Source: Cyanobacteria bacterium RU_5_0 (GTDB lineage: Bacteria > Cyanobacteriota > Cyanobacteriia > Elainellales > Elainellaceae). Taken from it: DNA of 64,000 nucleotides. Below the pieces are notes generated by a model. The model did no database searches and was not told the DNA's origin. It saw nothing but the letters and a program-made list of their open reading frames with translations. Position 1 is the stretch's first letter. Each line of letters opens with the position of its first letter. The translations under genes were made by a program, and so were the position numbers. Shown piece by piece: positions 1 to 9,250 of the stretch. Location: NCBI GenBank assembly GCA_012033255.1, contig JAAUSF010000007.1, positions 16,126-80,125 on the forward strand, read 5' to 3'.

Positions 1-73
1 GCTCATTGACTCTGGGTGTGTCCTGTGCTAGCGATCAATACGGCATCAGTTGAATGGGATTATCAAAAAATCC

Positions 74-685
74 TTAGAAACGTTGAGTTTCTGGAGGCGC
101 ATTGCCCAGTCCGGGTGCTGTCAAGAAGAGATTGCCAGCCGCATCATTTTGATAAACGCAATTAATCTTCGGTTTATCCGTCTGATTTTCGATGCTTCCG
201 GTATAGCCGAACGTATTCATTCGGTTCCGGCATTCATTAACATCTTGAGAATTAATCAGATTGCGACTCTGCAAGATTGACCAGTTGCTACTGCGAATCA
301 CACAGCCCGGTTGCATCGTCGGCTGCGACAGGTAAGCATTAAAGGGGTTAAGGGTTAGGAAAGCACGAAGATCGACAACGATCGCACTGGCTCCATACTG
401 GACGCAGAGTTCTGGATCAGGAGCGCTCCGTTCGATATCGTAGCGAGTGGCGACACTCCCCAAATCCGATGAGTTGGTTGAAGTCCCCAAAAACATTCCA
501 ACCCCGATTCCTACGACTAGCGCCGCCGCCAAAACTGCCAGCGTCGTCACGTTCAGAATATTGGTAACGGGCGATCGATCGGAGCGATCGGCAGGTCGCT
601 CAAACCGATCCGATCGATCGGAGTAATCATAATTTTCCGGCGATCGAGAAGAAGATCTAGGAGGTGCTTTGGGTTTACGTCTCAT
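74..685 (-). CDS. DUF3172 family membrane-anchored protein
   Basis: Conserved cyanobacterial protein of unknown function, 203 residues, recognised as DUF3172 from its overall layout. The first 40 residues are Arg/Ser/Asp-rich (repeated SDRSDR-type runs) and probably cytoplasmic and disordered. One transmembrane helix follows at about residues 45-66 (AALVVGIGVGMFLG). The C-terminal 130 residues carry four Cys (CVQYG, GCVIRS, ECRNR, NCVYQ) that could form disulfides outside the cytoplasm. It stands alone and diverges from the ABC permease gene to its right. Function unknown; family call from memory. Confidence 0.75.
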   Translation of the reverse strand: MRRKPKAPPRSSSRSPENYDYSDRSDRFERPADRSDRSPVTNILNVTTLAVLAAALVVGIGVGMFLGTSTNSSDLGSVATRYDIERSAPDPELCVQYGASAIVVDLRAFLTLNPFNAYLSQPTMQPGCVIRSSNWSILQSRNLINSQDVNECRNRMNTFGYTGSIENQTDKPKINCVYQNDAAGNLFLTAPGLGNAPPETQRF

Positions 686-915
686 GGAGGTCTACACCTT
701 GCGGTTACTCAAAACGGGTACTCAAAATCAGCTTGACCGATTCTAGCGAATCAGCCGCTATACCTCTAGTGTATGCCACGGATCAGGCAATGAGCCGGAA
801 GAGTTGTTGATCGCGGCTCTTCCCAAACATCCAAGAAGTGCCAAAATAATGAGAAGGCAACGTTTCTTAACGTCTTACCTAACTTGTCACTTATCGTTTT
901 AATGGTGTAACTCCT

Positions 916-1734
916 GTGGCTTCTCAGTCATCCCTTCAATTGAGTCAGGTATTCAACGCTTCCCCAGTTCGTAGGATTCTCACCGACAGTTTGACTGTTT
1001 TTTGGGGAGATTGGCTAGATTTGAGAGTGCGTCTTCCCCAGGTTATTGCTTCAGGGTTAGTGTCCCCGCTCATCTACATCCTCGGCTTTGGATTGGGGCT
1101 AGGAAGTGCTATGAAAGTTGAGCCTCCGGTTGGCGATAGCTATCTCCAGTTCATTCTGCCAGGAATGATTGCGCTATCGTCAATGACAATCAGTTTCGGT
1201 GGTACAACCTTCTCCATCTGCGGCGAACGCCTCTACTCCAAGACCTTTGAAGAAGTCTTGCTGCTACCCGTCCATCCTCTCTCGCTTTTTTTAGGCAAGA
1301 TGTTAGCAGGAGTGGTGCGAGGATTGATGACCTCCGGCGCAGTGCTAGTTGTCGCCATTCTGTTTACGCAAAACCTCAACTTTGTCAACCCGCTATTCTT
1401 GCTTCTGCTCGTGCTAAATTGTGCCGTTTTTTCCGGTTTAGGTGTAATAGCTGGATTAAACGTCAGGTCGCTCGAAGGCGTCGGACTTCTGAACAACTTT
1501 TTGATCGTCCCGATGTCTTTTTTAGGGGCGACCTTCTTCGATCCCAACGCATTACCGTTCATGCTGAAAGCGATCGTCTACCTCCTGCCCCTCACCTACA
1601 CCAGCATCGGACTCCGATCAGCCGTGTATCTCCCACTGTCCCACTTTCCCTGGTACAGTATTCCAGTTCTGCTGATAATCGCGATCGTTCTATCTGCGAT
1701 CGGTGCATACCAATTTGCCCACCAACAAGACTAG
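916..1734 (+). CDS. ABC-2 type transporter permease
   Basis: Integral membrane subunit of an ABC-2 exporter, 272 residues, starting at GTG. About six hydrophobic helices are visible. The family's central signature is present around residues 95-130 (ERLYSKTFEEVLLLPVHP, then KMLAGVVRG). ABC-2 permeases export drugs, polysaccharides or lipids with a separate ATPase; no ATP-binding gene lies next to it, so the ATPase must be elsewhere. The gene is followed by a heptamer-repeat gap and lysS on the same strand, 97 nt away. Substrate cannot be told from the sequence. Confidence 0.85.
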   Translation: MASQSSLQLSQVFNASPVRRILTDSLTVFWGDWLDLRVRLPQVIASGLVSPLIYILGFGLGLGSAMKVEPPVGDSYLQFILPGMIALSSMTISFGGTTFSICGERLYSKTFEEVLLLPVHPLSLFLGKMLAGVVRGLMTSGAVLVVAILFTQNLNFVNPLFLLLLVLNCAVFSGLGVIAGLNVRSLEGVGLLNNFLIVPMSFLGATFFDPNALPFMLKAIVYLLPLTYTSIGLRSAVYLPLSHFPWYSIPVLLIIAIVLSAIGAYQFAHQQD

Positions 1735-1831
1735 GGAAAAGGATGAAGGATGAAGAATGGATCTCCTAATCTAATTCCTGCTCCCTATTCCCTAACCCCA
1801 TTCATCCTTTACATCCTTCATCCTTCTAACC
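1735..1831. repeat. Facing heptamer arrays (hairpin-forming gap)
   Basis: The gap between the permease and lysS is made of short tandem repeats. A GGATGAA-type run at 1740-1756 is answered by its reverse complement (TTCATCC/ACATCCTT type) at 1800-1827. The two arms can pair into a long hairpin directly before the lysS start, so the element may act as terminator or as 5' structure for lysS. Confidence 0.6.
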
Positions 1832-3340
1832 ATGTCCTCTGACGATCTCCGTGCTACTCGACTCGCCAAAGTTGCTCAACTGAGAGAATTGGGCTTCAAT
1901 CCTTATGCTTACCGTTGGGAACAGACTGATCATGCGGTAGATCTCCAGAAAAAATACGCTGACCTGCCCAATGGTGAAGAAGTTGAGGTTGAAGTATCCG
2001 TTGCGGGTCGCGTGATGCTTCAGCGCATTCTGGGCAAGCTAGCCTTCTTCACCCTGGAAGATGAGACGGGCACGATCCAGCTTTATCTGGATAAGAAGAA
2101 GCTAGACATAGAGATGGCGGAGGTTGATGCGAATGCTTTCAAGCACCTGAAGCTAATCGATCGCGGTGATATCGTTGGCGCGAAGGGCAGTATCAAACGC
2201 ACAGAGAAGGGCGAACTGTCGGTTAATGTGCAGCAGTATACGATTTTGACTAAATCGCTACAGCCATTACCGGATAAGTGGCACGGACTGACCGATATAG
2301 AAAAACGCTATCGCCAGCGATATGTGGATTTGATCGTCAATCCAGAGGTGCGAGAAACCTTCCGGCGTCGTGCCCTGATCACAGCCGCGATTCGACGACA
2401 TCTCGATCGCCAAGGTTTCATTGAGATCGAAACGCCTGTGCTGCAAACGGAGGTAGGCGGAGCGGATGCCCGTCCGTTCATTACTTACCACAACACACTA
2501 GAGATGGATCTATATCTTCGGATTGCTACAGAACTGCATCTGAAGCGGCTGATTGTCGGTGGGTTTGAGAAAGTGTTTGAACTAGGGCGGCTTTTTCGTA
2601 ATGAAGGTGTTTCGACTCGCCACAACCCAGAGTTTACGACGATCGAGATTTATCAGGCGTATGGCGATTACAACGACATGATGACCCTCACCGAAGGGAT
2701 TGTCGTTGCGGCGGCGCAAGCGGTGTCGGATACGTTACAGATTACTTACCAGGGACAGGCGATCGACTTGACTCCTCCGTGGCGTAGGGTGACGATGCAT
2801 GACCTCGTTCTGGAACATACCGATTTGGATTTCAACCAATTCCAAACCCTGGAGCAGGCAAAAGCGGCAGTCAAGGCAATGGGTCTTGCTGATATTCAGG
2901 GTTGTGGTTCAATCGGAGAACTGCTCAACGAAGTGTTTGAACAAAAAGTTGAGGAAACGCTGATTCAGCCGACCCTCCTGACCGATTATCCGATCGAAAT
3001 TTCTCCCCTAGCAAAGCCACACCGCAGTAAACCAGGCTTAGTAGAACGATTTGAGTTATTTATTGTTGGGCGTGAACACGCCAATGGTTACTCAGAGTTG
3101 ACCGATCCGGTTGACCAACGGGAACGCCTCGAAGCTCAGGCAGCCCGAAAAGCGGCAGGCGATCTAGAGGCGCAAGGCGTTGATGAAGATTTTGTCCTGG
3201 CTCTAGAGTATGGAATGCCGCCAACAATGGGGATGGGCATGGGCATCGATCGCCTCGTCATGCTCCTTTGCGACTGTGCCAGCATTAGAGATGCGATCGC
3301 CTTTCCCCTCCTCAAACCCGAAGCTCACAGCCAAGACTGA
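1832..3340 (+). CDS. lysS: Lysine--tRNA ligase (class II)
   Basis: Charges tRNA-Lys with lysine in the cytoplasm. 502 residues, the normal bacterial length. The N-terminal OB-fold anticodon-binding domain spans about residues 50-150. The class II catalytic core follows, with motif 1 near ETPVLQ, motif 2 as [15 protein letters not shown] (about residues 257-271) and motif 3 as [13 protein letters not shown] near the C terminus. The substrate-site sequence [11 protein letters not shown] is intact. The ATG start follows the heptamer gap directly and leaves a conventional N terminus. No sign of damage. Confidence 0.97.
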   Translation: MSSDDLRATRLAKVAQLRELGFNPYAYRWEQTDHAVDLQKKYADLPNGEEVEVEVSVAGRVMLQRILGKLAFFTLEDETGTIQLYLDKKKLDIEMAEVDANAFKHLKLIDRGDIVGAKGSIKRTEKGELSVNVQQYTILTKSLQPLPDKWHGLTDIEKRYRQRYVDLIVNPEVRETFRRRALITAAIRRHLDRQGFIEIETPVLQTEVGGADARPFITYHNTLEMDLYLRIATELHLKRLIVGGFEKVFELGRLFRNEGVSTRHNPEFTTIEIYQAYGDYNDMMTLTEGIVVAAAQAVSDTLQITYQGQAIDLTPPWRRVTMHDLVLEHTDLDFNQFQTLEQAKAAVKAMGLADIQGCGSIGELLNEVFEQKVEETLIQPTLLTDYPIEISPLAKPHRSKPGLVERFELFIVGREHANGYSELTDPVDQRERLEAQAARKAAGDLEAQGVDEDFVLALEYGMPPTMGMGMGIDRLVMLLCDCASIRDAIAFPLLKPEAHSQD

Positions 3341-3589
3341 GGGAGTTTTGAGTTTTAGAGAATGGTTTAAAGGTGTTACTCCTCACTAAACTTGCCCTCC
3401 TAGCCTCCTAAAGTTGGAGGGAATCGAATTTCAAAGTTTCCCAGCATTGGGGGATTCAGGGGCGAATGTAGAATGTTTAATACGTTTCAAACATTCTTTC
3501 AGTCATCTACTCGAAACTCAAAACTCAAAACTCAGTCCTAAACTAGGGATGTGTCCTGCGAAGAGTTCTAAAAGAGTCGATCGATCCCA
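3341..3589. repeat. Intergenic gap with inverted AACTCAA/TTGAGTT repeats
   Basis: About 250 nt without a gene. TTTTGAG-type units at 3345-3357 are mirrored by AACTCAA-type units (three near-identical copies) at 3510-3533, so the gap can fold back on itself. The rest shows no open frame or clear promoter. Confidence 0.5.
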
Positions 3590-4201
3590 ATGAACTATGC
3601 ATTGCGTTTCGTTTTCTTTTTGCTGGTTTCAGCCGTCGCTCTTGCCGCCTGTGGCAGACTAACCTCGGTTTCCAGCAATGTTCAACCATCCTCGCCCAGT
3701 CCATCTGTTACCCCAACATCACCCTCGCCAAGCGCCTCTGCGCCTAGTCCAACTCCGCCGACTCAGCCTCAAACCTATAAAGAACCGGGTGGTGCGTTTG
3801 AGATCACGCTTCCAAGTGGCTACCAATACCAGCCCACTGAGACAGGAGTGATTTTTCAATCGGTAGATCACGCTTTCAGGGGTGAAGTGGTGTTTGGGTC
3901 GGCGCAAGGGGGCAAATACAACAATGAGCAGCTAGAGGCTTTCCTGAAGCAGTCTTATAAGACAAATTTGAATTTAGCCGAGCTTGAATCGAAGGGATCG
4001 CAAGAGCAACCGGATGGAAGCTTACGGGTAGACTGGGCAGGTCAAGATCCACAGGGCAATCGTTTAGAAGCCGAAAGCTTTATTGAGCAGCGTGGCAATA
4101 CGATTTATATCTTGACACTTTCAGGGGTGAATAGATCCTATTCTGACTATCTCAAGGATGCTCAGGCGATCGTCAGCAGCTATAAAGTTCGTCAGCAGTA
4201 A
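3590..4201 (+). CDS. Putative lipoprotein with Ser/Pro linker
   Basis: 203 residues. An N-terminal signal sequence (about 6-20) ends in a lipobox, LAAC, with Cys at residue 21, predicting lipid attachment after export. Residues 28-62 are a Ser/Pro/Thr linker, which usually spaces a globular domain from the membrane. The remaining 140 residues look like a compact domain (PGGAFEITLPSGYQY, then VDWAGQDPQGN) similar in style to cyanobacterial proteins of unknown function. No enzyme motif seen. Stands alone, convergent with the VOC-like gene. Confidence 0.7.
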   Translation: MNYALRFVFFLLVSAVALAACGRLTSVSSNVQPSSPSPSVTPTSPSPSASAPSPTPPTQPQTYKEPGGAFEITLPSGYQYQPTETGVIFQSVDHAFRGEVVFGSAQGGKYNNEQLEAFLKQSYKTNLNLAELESKGSQEQPDGSLRVDWAGQDPQGNRLEAESFIEQRGNTIYILTLSGVNRSYSDYLKDAQAIVSSYKVRQQ

Positions 4202-4231
4202 AACGTCCCTGGTGCAACGCAGAAGCGGCAA

Positions 4232-4825
4232 CTAATTAGATACTTCTGCCATCTCAATCACGCGACCTTCAATATCTTTAACCAGAAAATTGAGGGGCTT
4301 ATCGCGACGAATTTTGTATTGCAACCTATAGGATTGCACCCGCATCAATAGTTGCTCTAGACAATCATGATCGAAGCAAACATGGCGCTGACGATTTTTT
4401 GCCCCCAGGCTAGCCCCTGAAATAACGTGCAACTGCGTATTTTTCTTCAGTTGATACCACAGCCCATCTGAAGTCTTGTAGCCCTGCGTTGTAGGACGAC
4501 TGAGGCTAGCGGTTGAGGCATAGAGAGGATCGACACCTGCCGTTCCGAGCGTTTGCTCATAGTTGTAGTAATAGTGCAGAGGCACGTCTGCCACGGGTAG
4601 ATCGAGCAGACCTTCATAGAACTCTCGTGCTAGATCCAAATCTGACACCATCACGGTATGAACTTTGGGCGCACTGGTAAGAAACATCCACATCGCCCCA
4701 GCATAGGCGATCAGAAGCGCCACCATAATTCCCTGCGTCGAAAGCAGGCTATCTAGCGGGAGGGACGGTAAGAAGGAAGCTAGAGTCTGAGACACAAGTG
4801 GAATGATGTAGACTGCTGTTGCCAT
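4232..4825 (-). CDS. VOC (glyoxalase-like) protein with N-terminal membrane segment
   Basis: 197 residues. Two hydrophobic stretches (about 5-20 and 30-52) precede a glyoxalase/bleomycin-resistance-like domain that starts at HTVMVSDLDLAREFYEG, a typical first beta-alpha unit of the VOC fold. RQRHVCFDHDCLEQLLMRV looks like the second half repeat, with His as possible metal ligand. Members bind metals and act on small electrophiles or antibiotics, but substrate cannot be assigned. A membrane-tethered VOC domain of this layout is common in cyanobacteria. Convergent with the lipoprotein gene. Confidence 0.75.
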   Translation of the reverse strand: MATAVYIIPLVSQTLASFLPSLPLDSLLSTQGIMVALLIAYAGAMWMFLTSAPKVHTVMVSDLDLAREFYEGLLDLPVADVPLHYYYNYEQTLGTAGVDPLYASTASLSRPTTQGYKTSDGLWYQLKKNTQLHVISGASLGAKNRQRHVCFDHDCLEQLLMRVQSYRLQYKIRRDKPLNFLVKDIEGRVIEMAEVSN

Positions 4826-5096
4826 GAATCAATAACGGTAATGATAACTACAACAAACGGACGATCGCGTTAAACTAAGAGACCTAGGAAGTTTATCAAA
4901 AGTTGTCTATTCCTAGATATACTTCTCAGTCTACCAATGTCCTCTTGATCTCGTCCAAAGCTTGAAGGAAGGATGAAGGATAAACGGGGTAGAGGATAAG
5001 GGATGAATGGGATGCGGTGGATGATTAGGATTTGAAGGAGAGCCATAAATGGGCTGAAGTTCGCTAGATTGTGGATAGGCGTGATGAGGACAAGTG

Positions 5097-5789
5097 ATGG
5101 CAGGGCAGCTTTTGTTGGTCGATGATGAGCCAGGTCTGCGAGAGGCAGTGAAGGCTTATTTGGAAGACGATGGGTTTACCGTTCACGTTGCCAGTAATGC
5201 ACGAGAAGGATGGGATCTGCTTCAGCAAACTTCTCCAGATTTGGTGATTTCTGACATCATGATGCCGCATGTGGATGGCTATCAGTTTCTCAAACAATTG
5301 CGGGATGATCCTCGTTATCAGGCACTCCCTGTCGTATTTTTAACTGCGCGAGGGATGACCTCCGATCGCATCCAGGGCTACAACGCAGGCTGTGATGCTT
5401 ACTTGTCAAAACCCTTTGACCCTGATGAGTTAGTGGCGATCGTGTCTAATCTGCTCAACCGTCGAACCGCAACCACGAAAGCCGCCGGAGACAGTGAAAC
5501 GCCTGACATTGCAGAAATGGCACGACAGATCGCTGAAATTAAAGCCATTATTTCTCAACGGGGAGCGATCGCCCAAACGCCCGCCCCAATCAAACTTGAC
5601 TTTACCCCGCGTGAACAAAGCGTCTTGGAACTCGTAGCGGAAGGGCTAATGAACAAGGAGATCGCTCGTCGATTGGAGACTAGCGTTCGGAATGTCGAAA
5701 AATATGTCAGTCGCTTGTTCAGTAAAACCGGAACAAATAGCCGCACGGAGTTAGTTCGCTATGCCCTAGAGCATGGGTTAACCAGGTAA
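5097..5789 (+). CDS. NarL/LuxR-type response regulator (Ycf29-like)
   Basis: Two-component transcription regulator, about 230 residues. Receiver domain at 1-120 with acidic pair (VDDEPG), phospho-acceptor Asp in SDIMMP, conserved Thr in LTARG and Lys in SKPFDP. A short linker leads to a LuxR-type helix-turn-helix (FTPREQSVLELVAEGLMNKEIA, then VEKYVSRLFSK). This domain order matches the cyanobacterial/plastid Ycf29 group, an inference from memory. GTG (5094) and ATG (5097) starts overlap; AGGA at 5087-5090 suits the ATG better. No histidine kinase lies next to it. Confidence 0.85.
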   Translation: MAGQLLLVDDEPGLREAVKAYLEDDGFTVHVASNAREGWDLLQQTSPDLVISDIMMPHVDGYQFLKQLRDDPRYQALPVVFLTARGMTSDRIQGYNAGCDAYLSKPFDPDELVAIVSNLLNRRTATTKAAGDSETPDIAEMARQIAEIKAIISQRGAIAQTPAPIKLDFTPREQSVLELVAEGLMNKEIARRLETSVRNVEKYVSRLFSKTGTNSRTELVRYALEHGLTR

Positions 5790-6124
5790 AGTTATTTTCA
5801 CTCAGGCACTCTTTTTGGTCGGGAGTCAGTTCGGGAGGAGTTTCCATTGGTGCATTACTCCCCAATCTCATGAATAAACTCATCGATCGAAGTAGCGCTT
5901 AGTGCTATGTCCATAAGGTCTTCCAATTGTTCATAGCGGGTTTCAATTGCGCCCAATCCACCAAACTTTTACGGGCACGGCACGCTATGCCCCTTTGTGT
6001 GTCGCATTCAACTGAAGACCGCTGTAAATCCTCTTGGTATAAATTTGCATAACATTGATGCTTGACTAGCAAATTCATCTAGTATTTATCAGATGTCTAT
6101 GTAAGATGGGTTGACCCTCTAAGA
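5790..6124. other. Intergenic region with a decayed minus-strand reading frame
   Basis: 335 nt without a sound gene. On the minus strand an open stretch of about 37 codons (roughly 5870-5980) ends with IDEFIHEIGE and a stop but has no start; it looks like the tail of a lost small gene of unknown family. GAAGACCGCTGTAA at 6014-6027 resembles one end of the 98-113 bp repeat found at 9020 and 25925, so it may be a solo terminus. Confidence 0.35.
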
Positions 6125-7798
6125 GTGGCTATGGCAGGACTCAGCGCCGATCAGCGCAACTATCATTATTTGAGCGAAGCAGAACGAACAGGAATTCATA
6201 AACCAATCCTGGCAGCCCTCTACGCCGCCCATCATCGTCCGACTCTCAATGATGGCGAAGTGGGACTGGGAATTGCACCCGCTAACCGGATTCCGTTGGA
6301 TCAAGTCAATACTTTTCCAGAGCAAGCACAGTTCGCCGCTAACACCATTCGCAGCATTACCGATAAGCTGACGGCTCAAGGCTGGAAGGGAAATGATTTC
6401 TGGGATGAGGATCAAGGACGGTACACCGATCGCTTCGTCCAAATGATCGCCAAAGGTTACACGCCGCCCGCCAGCGATCTTGCCGCCGCTCGTTTAGAAC
6501 CTAGTGATTTCCAAAAGTTGCTCAAAGCCTATTTGGATGATCTGACGCTCGACTATAAAGCCGATGGTTTGCCGCAAAACCTGTCTTTTCTCGACTCATC
6601 GTTGCTGCGGTTCATTGAACGGACCCCCCGTTACTACATCGGTTTATCCTATCAGCGAGATGCTCTCCTAGAAGCCGTGCGAATCTGGCGGAAATTGAAT
6701 ACTCGACGAGCCGCGATCGCTTCTCTGCTAAGAGTTAGCGAAACCGATCCCAGCCTCGTCAAGTTGGATGACGACACGTTAGATAAGCCTCTGATGCAAT
6801 TCATTCAGCAAATCTCGCCCTTTTATGCAGGCTATCCGCATCAGCGAGAAGCATTGCTGCGATTTGTGCAACTTTGGCGACAATTGGATTCACGCGGAGA
6901 GACGATCGGTTCCTTAGAAGAAGACACTTCCCCCGAAACAAATATCCGCATTATCGATCCAGCGTTGATTATGTTTGTGCAACGTGTCCCACAATCTTTC
7001 CAAGGGAAAGGAGATCAGCGAAACGCTTTAACTGAAGCATTCCGGCTCTGGCGAGGCTTGGATTCCAGAACAACCGCCTTGAAAGAATTGGGTGTTGATG
7101 CTCAAATTCTCACAGCCAGCAATCCTAATCGCAGTGCCTTGATCAATGCGGCAACGCAACTCGATCGCGCCCTTCTAGATTTCGTCAAGCGCACTCCTGC
7201 CAATTTCAACGAAACAGAGTTTGAGCGAGAAGCCTTGATCCGCTTGGTGCAACTGTGGCGCAGTATCGACGGACGAGAGAAAACCGTTCAATCGCTCTTA
7301 GATGATGTGCGTCGAATGGAACGTGCCCGTCGCGATTCTCCGGATGCGCCACCTAAACCTGAACCGCTGCCGCTGCCTCCCCGTCCCGCTCGTTGGACGC
7401 CCAACAATTTGCAGATGCACACCTCGATTATCCTCAACGGCAATTTTACATGGGCAGAAGCCACTCATGGAGGTTCCCGCATACCGCCCAATCAGGAGAC
7501 AGTAGATGCGATCGTCCGGATTGCTGAGTTGGCACAGCAAGCCCGCGATCGGATTGGGCGTCCATTTCGAGTCACCAGTTGGTATCGTCCATCAGATATT
7601 AATCGGCAAGTTGGAGGGGTGTCTCTGAGTCGGCATATTGTCGGGGATGCGATCGATTTTTACTGCGATGGACTGAGCGGCGATCAAATTTATCGTGCCC
7701 TCGATCCCTGGTGGACAGGAGGGTTAGGGCGTTACACCAAATACCCTGAACTCTGCCATATTGATGCACGGGGCTATCGAGCAAGATGGACACATTAG
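6125..7798 (+). CDS. M15-type peptidase domain protein with four-fold helical repeat
   Basis: 557 residues from GTG, or 555 from the ATG at 6131. The C-terminal 130 residues resemble Peptidase_M15A_3 (VanY/DacB-like zinc peptidases acting on peptidoglycan): SWYRPSDINRQVGG, SLSRHIVGDAIDF with the HxxxxxxD zinc pair, and ELCHIDARGYRARW with the third ligand. Residues about 160-395 contain four copies of a 60-70 residue unit of the form LLxFxxRxPxxFxGxxxQRxALLxxVxLWRxLDSR. A Pro-rich hinge links the halves. No signal peptide is obvious, which is odd for a wall enzyme. Stands alone. Confidence 0.8.
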   Translation: MAMAGLSADQRNYHYLSEAERTGIHKPILAALYAAHHRPTLNDGEVGLGIAPANRIPLDQVNTFPEQAQFAANTIRSITDKLTAQGWKGNDFWDEDQGRYTDRFVQMIAKGYTPPASDLAAARLEPSDFQKLLKAYLDDLTLDYKADGLPQNLSFLDSSLLRFIERTPRYYIGLSYQRDALLEAVRIWRKLNTRRAAIASLLRVSETDPSLVKLDDDTLDKPLMQFIQQISPFYAGYPHQREALLRFVQLWRQLDSRGETIGSLEEDTSPETNIRIIDPALIMFVQRVPQSFQGKGDQRNALTEAFRLWRGLDSRTTALKELGVDAQILTASNPNRSALINAATQLDRALLDFVKRTPANFNETEFEREALIRLVQLWRSIDGREKTVQSLLDDVRRMERARRDSPDAPPKPEPLPLPPRPARWTPNNLQMHTSIILNGNFTWAEATHGGSRIPPNQETVDAIVRIAELAQQARDRIGRPFRVTSWYRPSDINRQVGGVSLSRHIVGDAIDFYCDGLSGDQIYRALDPWWTGGLGRYTKYPELCHIDARGYRARWTH

Positions 7799-7799
7799 T

Positions 7800-7890
7800 G
7801 TAGGAGTTTTGAATTTTGAGTTTTGAATTTTGAGTTTTGAGTTAAAAGTTAAGAGGCTCAACTCAGAACCCAACATTGAGAACTTAAAAC
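7800..7890. repeat. Heptamer array TTTTGAG/TTTTGAA with facing partner
   Basis: Five to six TTTTGAG/TTTTGAA-type units at 7806-7845 are followed by a looser complementary stretch (CTCAACTCAGAAC, then TTGAGAACTTAAAAC) up to 7890. The pair may form the 3' hairpin of the peptidase transcript. Confidence 0.5.
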
Positions 7891-8013
7891 TTTTTTGTTC
7901 TCCCTCCGGAATGATGCAGATCAATCTGGGAGGATGGTATTGGATGGCAATCTGCGGGCACTCTTAAGATTAGATACCTTGAAATTCTCTTCATTTCTCT
8001 GCACTCATCAGCT

Positions 8014-8772
8014 ATGTCAACCCCCATCATCCTCATCGACCCCAGGTTGGCTCAAGCCGCAAAACCTGCCGAACCGGGAGATTCTTCATTTCAACCCGTA
8101 TGGATGATCACATCAGGTCTTTTCCTAGTGCTTCTAGTTGGTTTGGCAGCATATACCAAGCTCAAAACGGACAAATTAGAAAAGCAAAAGCGGTTTGAAG
8201 AGTTCAAGAATCGGGAACTCCAGAAGAAGCTGAAGTTGGCGCTGAACACCATCAGCAAAATGGAGAAAAATCCTGACCTGATTCACTCACGGGAATTTAA
8301 CCTGGATTACTTGAGGATGCGGATGGAAGAGGAGCAATTCCACTTCATCATCCTGAATCAGATTAAGATTAAGGTAAAAGAAAAAATCTCTATTGCCTTA
8401 CGTCCAAGTCAAGCAGAACAAGGGTTAGTTGGCATTGCCAGCAGCGCCGGGCGGCAGGTCGATGAGGTTTTTGATGTGGAATATGATCCGTCTAATTCGC
8501 CTAGAGGAAGTAAGCGAGTCTTGTTCCGGATTCAAATCAAATTGACGAAACTGCCCACTCAACCCACTTCAGTCACGATTAACCAGATTATTGAGTGTAT
8601 GCAGAGGTTTATGAGTCCGGATGCGGATGATAACTGGCAACCTACGGTTCAAGGGCGTATTGCTTCAATGCATTGGGATCAGAAGGCAAAACCGACTCCG
8701 CTGCTGGTGTTAGAACAGTCTAATGAAGGGGTAAATGTGACATTTCGCACCACTCGGATCACGGAAACCTGA
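8014..8772 (+). CDS. Membrane-anchored coiled-coil protein, function unknown
   Basis: 252 residues, ATG start. A transmembrane helix sits at about 31-50 (ITSGLFLVLLVGLAAY), followed by a Lys/Glu-rich coiled coil to about residue 100 (KLEKQKRFEEFKNRELQKKL). The C-terminal 150 residues form a probable mixed domain (FDVEYDPSNSPRGSKRVLF, LPTQPTSVTINQIIECMQRF). Not a family I can name; similar stand-alone proteins are typical of cyanobacteria. No operon partner. Low codon or base oddity. Confidence 0.65.
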   Translation: MSTPIILIDPRLAQAAKPAEPGDSSFQPVWMITSGLFLVLLVGLAAYTKLKTDKLEKQKRFEEFKNRELQKKLKLALNTISKMEKNPDLIHSREFNLDYLRMRMEEEQFHFIILNQIKIKVKEKISIALRPSQAEQGLVGIASSAGRQVDEVFDVEYDPSNSPRGSKRVLFRIQIKLTKLPTQPTSVTINQIIECMQRFMSPDADDNWQPTVQGRIASMHWDQKAKPTPLLVLEQSNEGVNVTFRTTRITET

Positions 8773-9250
8773 TGGGTATGATGGATAGGGCAGCTTTGTA
8801 AACCTGCCCGGAGGCTCAGAGAGGCTTAGCTGTTCGCTCAGCTATGACTCTTTAGGGCTGCTGAAAGCTCCTCGACGACTCGTAAGCGGCGAGGAGTAGT
8901 TTACATGTCCACTCATTCACTTATCTATTCTGTTTTTAAGCTAATCGGCATTCATTTTTGCATTGGAAATTTTTGAAATTCCTGGGGGGTGGGCATCTTG
9001 CCCGCCCAGATCAGGCAACTTACAGCGGTTTTCAGATGAGTGAGCCACAGTTGTGTGTGGGTGGGTAGATGAGTGGATGAGTATGCGTGTGGCTTATGCA
9101 AGGGGAAACGGCTGTAAATGCTCGTTAGCTTAAGTACTGTTCCTTACAATTCGCACAAGTTTACATGAAGTCTGGCAAATAAATCAGCGATCGTTCCCGC
9201 AAATCAGGCACTCTGGAAAAACAGCTTGCAATGGAAGGGGAGTTCTGACG
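8773..9250. other. Intergenic region with hairpin and dispersed repeat
   Basis: About 480 nt without a gene. A 7-bp stem CTCCTCG/CGAGGAG occupies 8868-8896. A dispersed repeat follows at 9020-9117 (listed separately). The last 130 nt before the SBBP-protein start show no feature I can name. Confidence 0.5.
9020..9117 (+). repeat. Dispersed MITE-like repeat, copy 1
   Basis: 98 bp beginning TTACAGCGGTTTTCA and ending GGAAACGGCTGTAA, so the ends are imperfect inverted repeats. The interior has TGAGCCACAG on one side and TGTGGCTTATGC on the other, around a GATGAGTG mini-repeat core. A near-identical copy in the opposite orientation lies at 25925-26037. No coding capacity. Confidence 0.75.

Noticed and set aside
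1740..1830. CRISPR array
   Set aside because: The units are 7 bp, with no spacers; a simple tandem repeat, as are all such arrays in the window.
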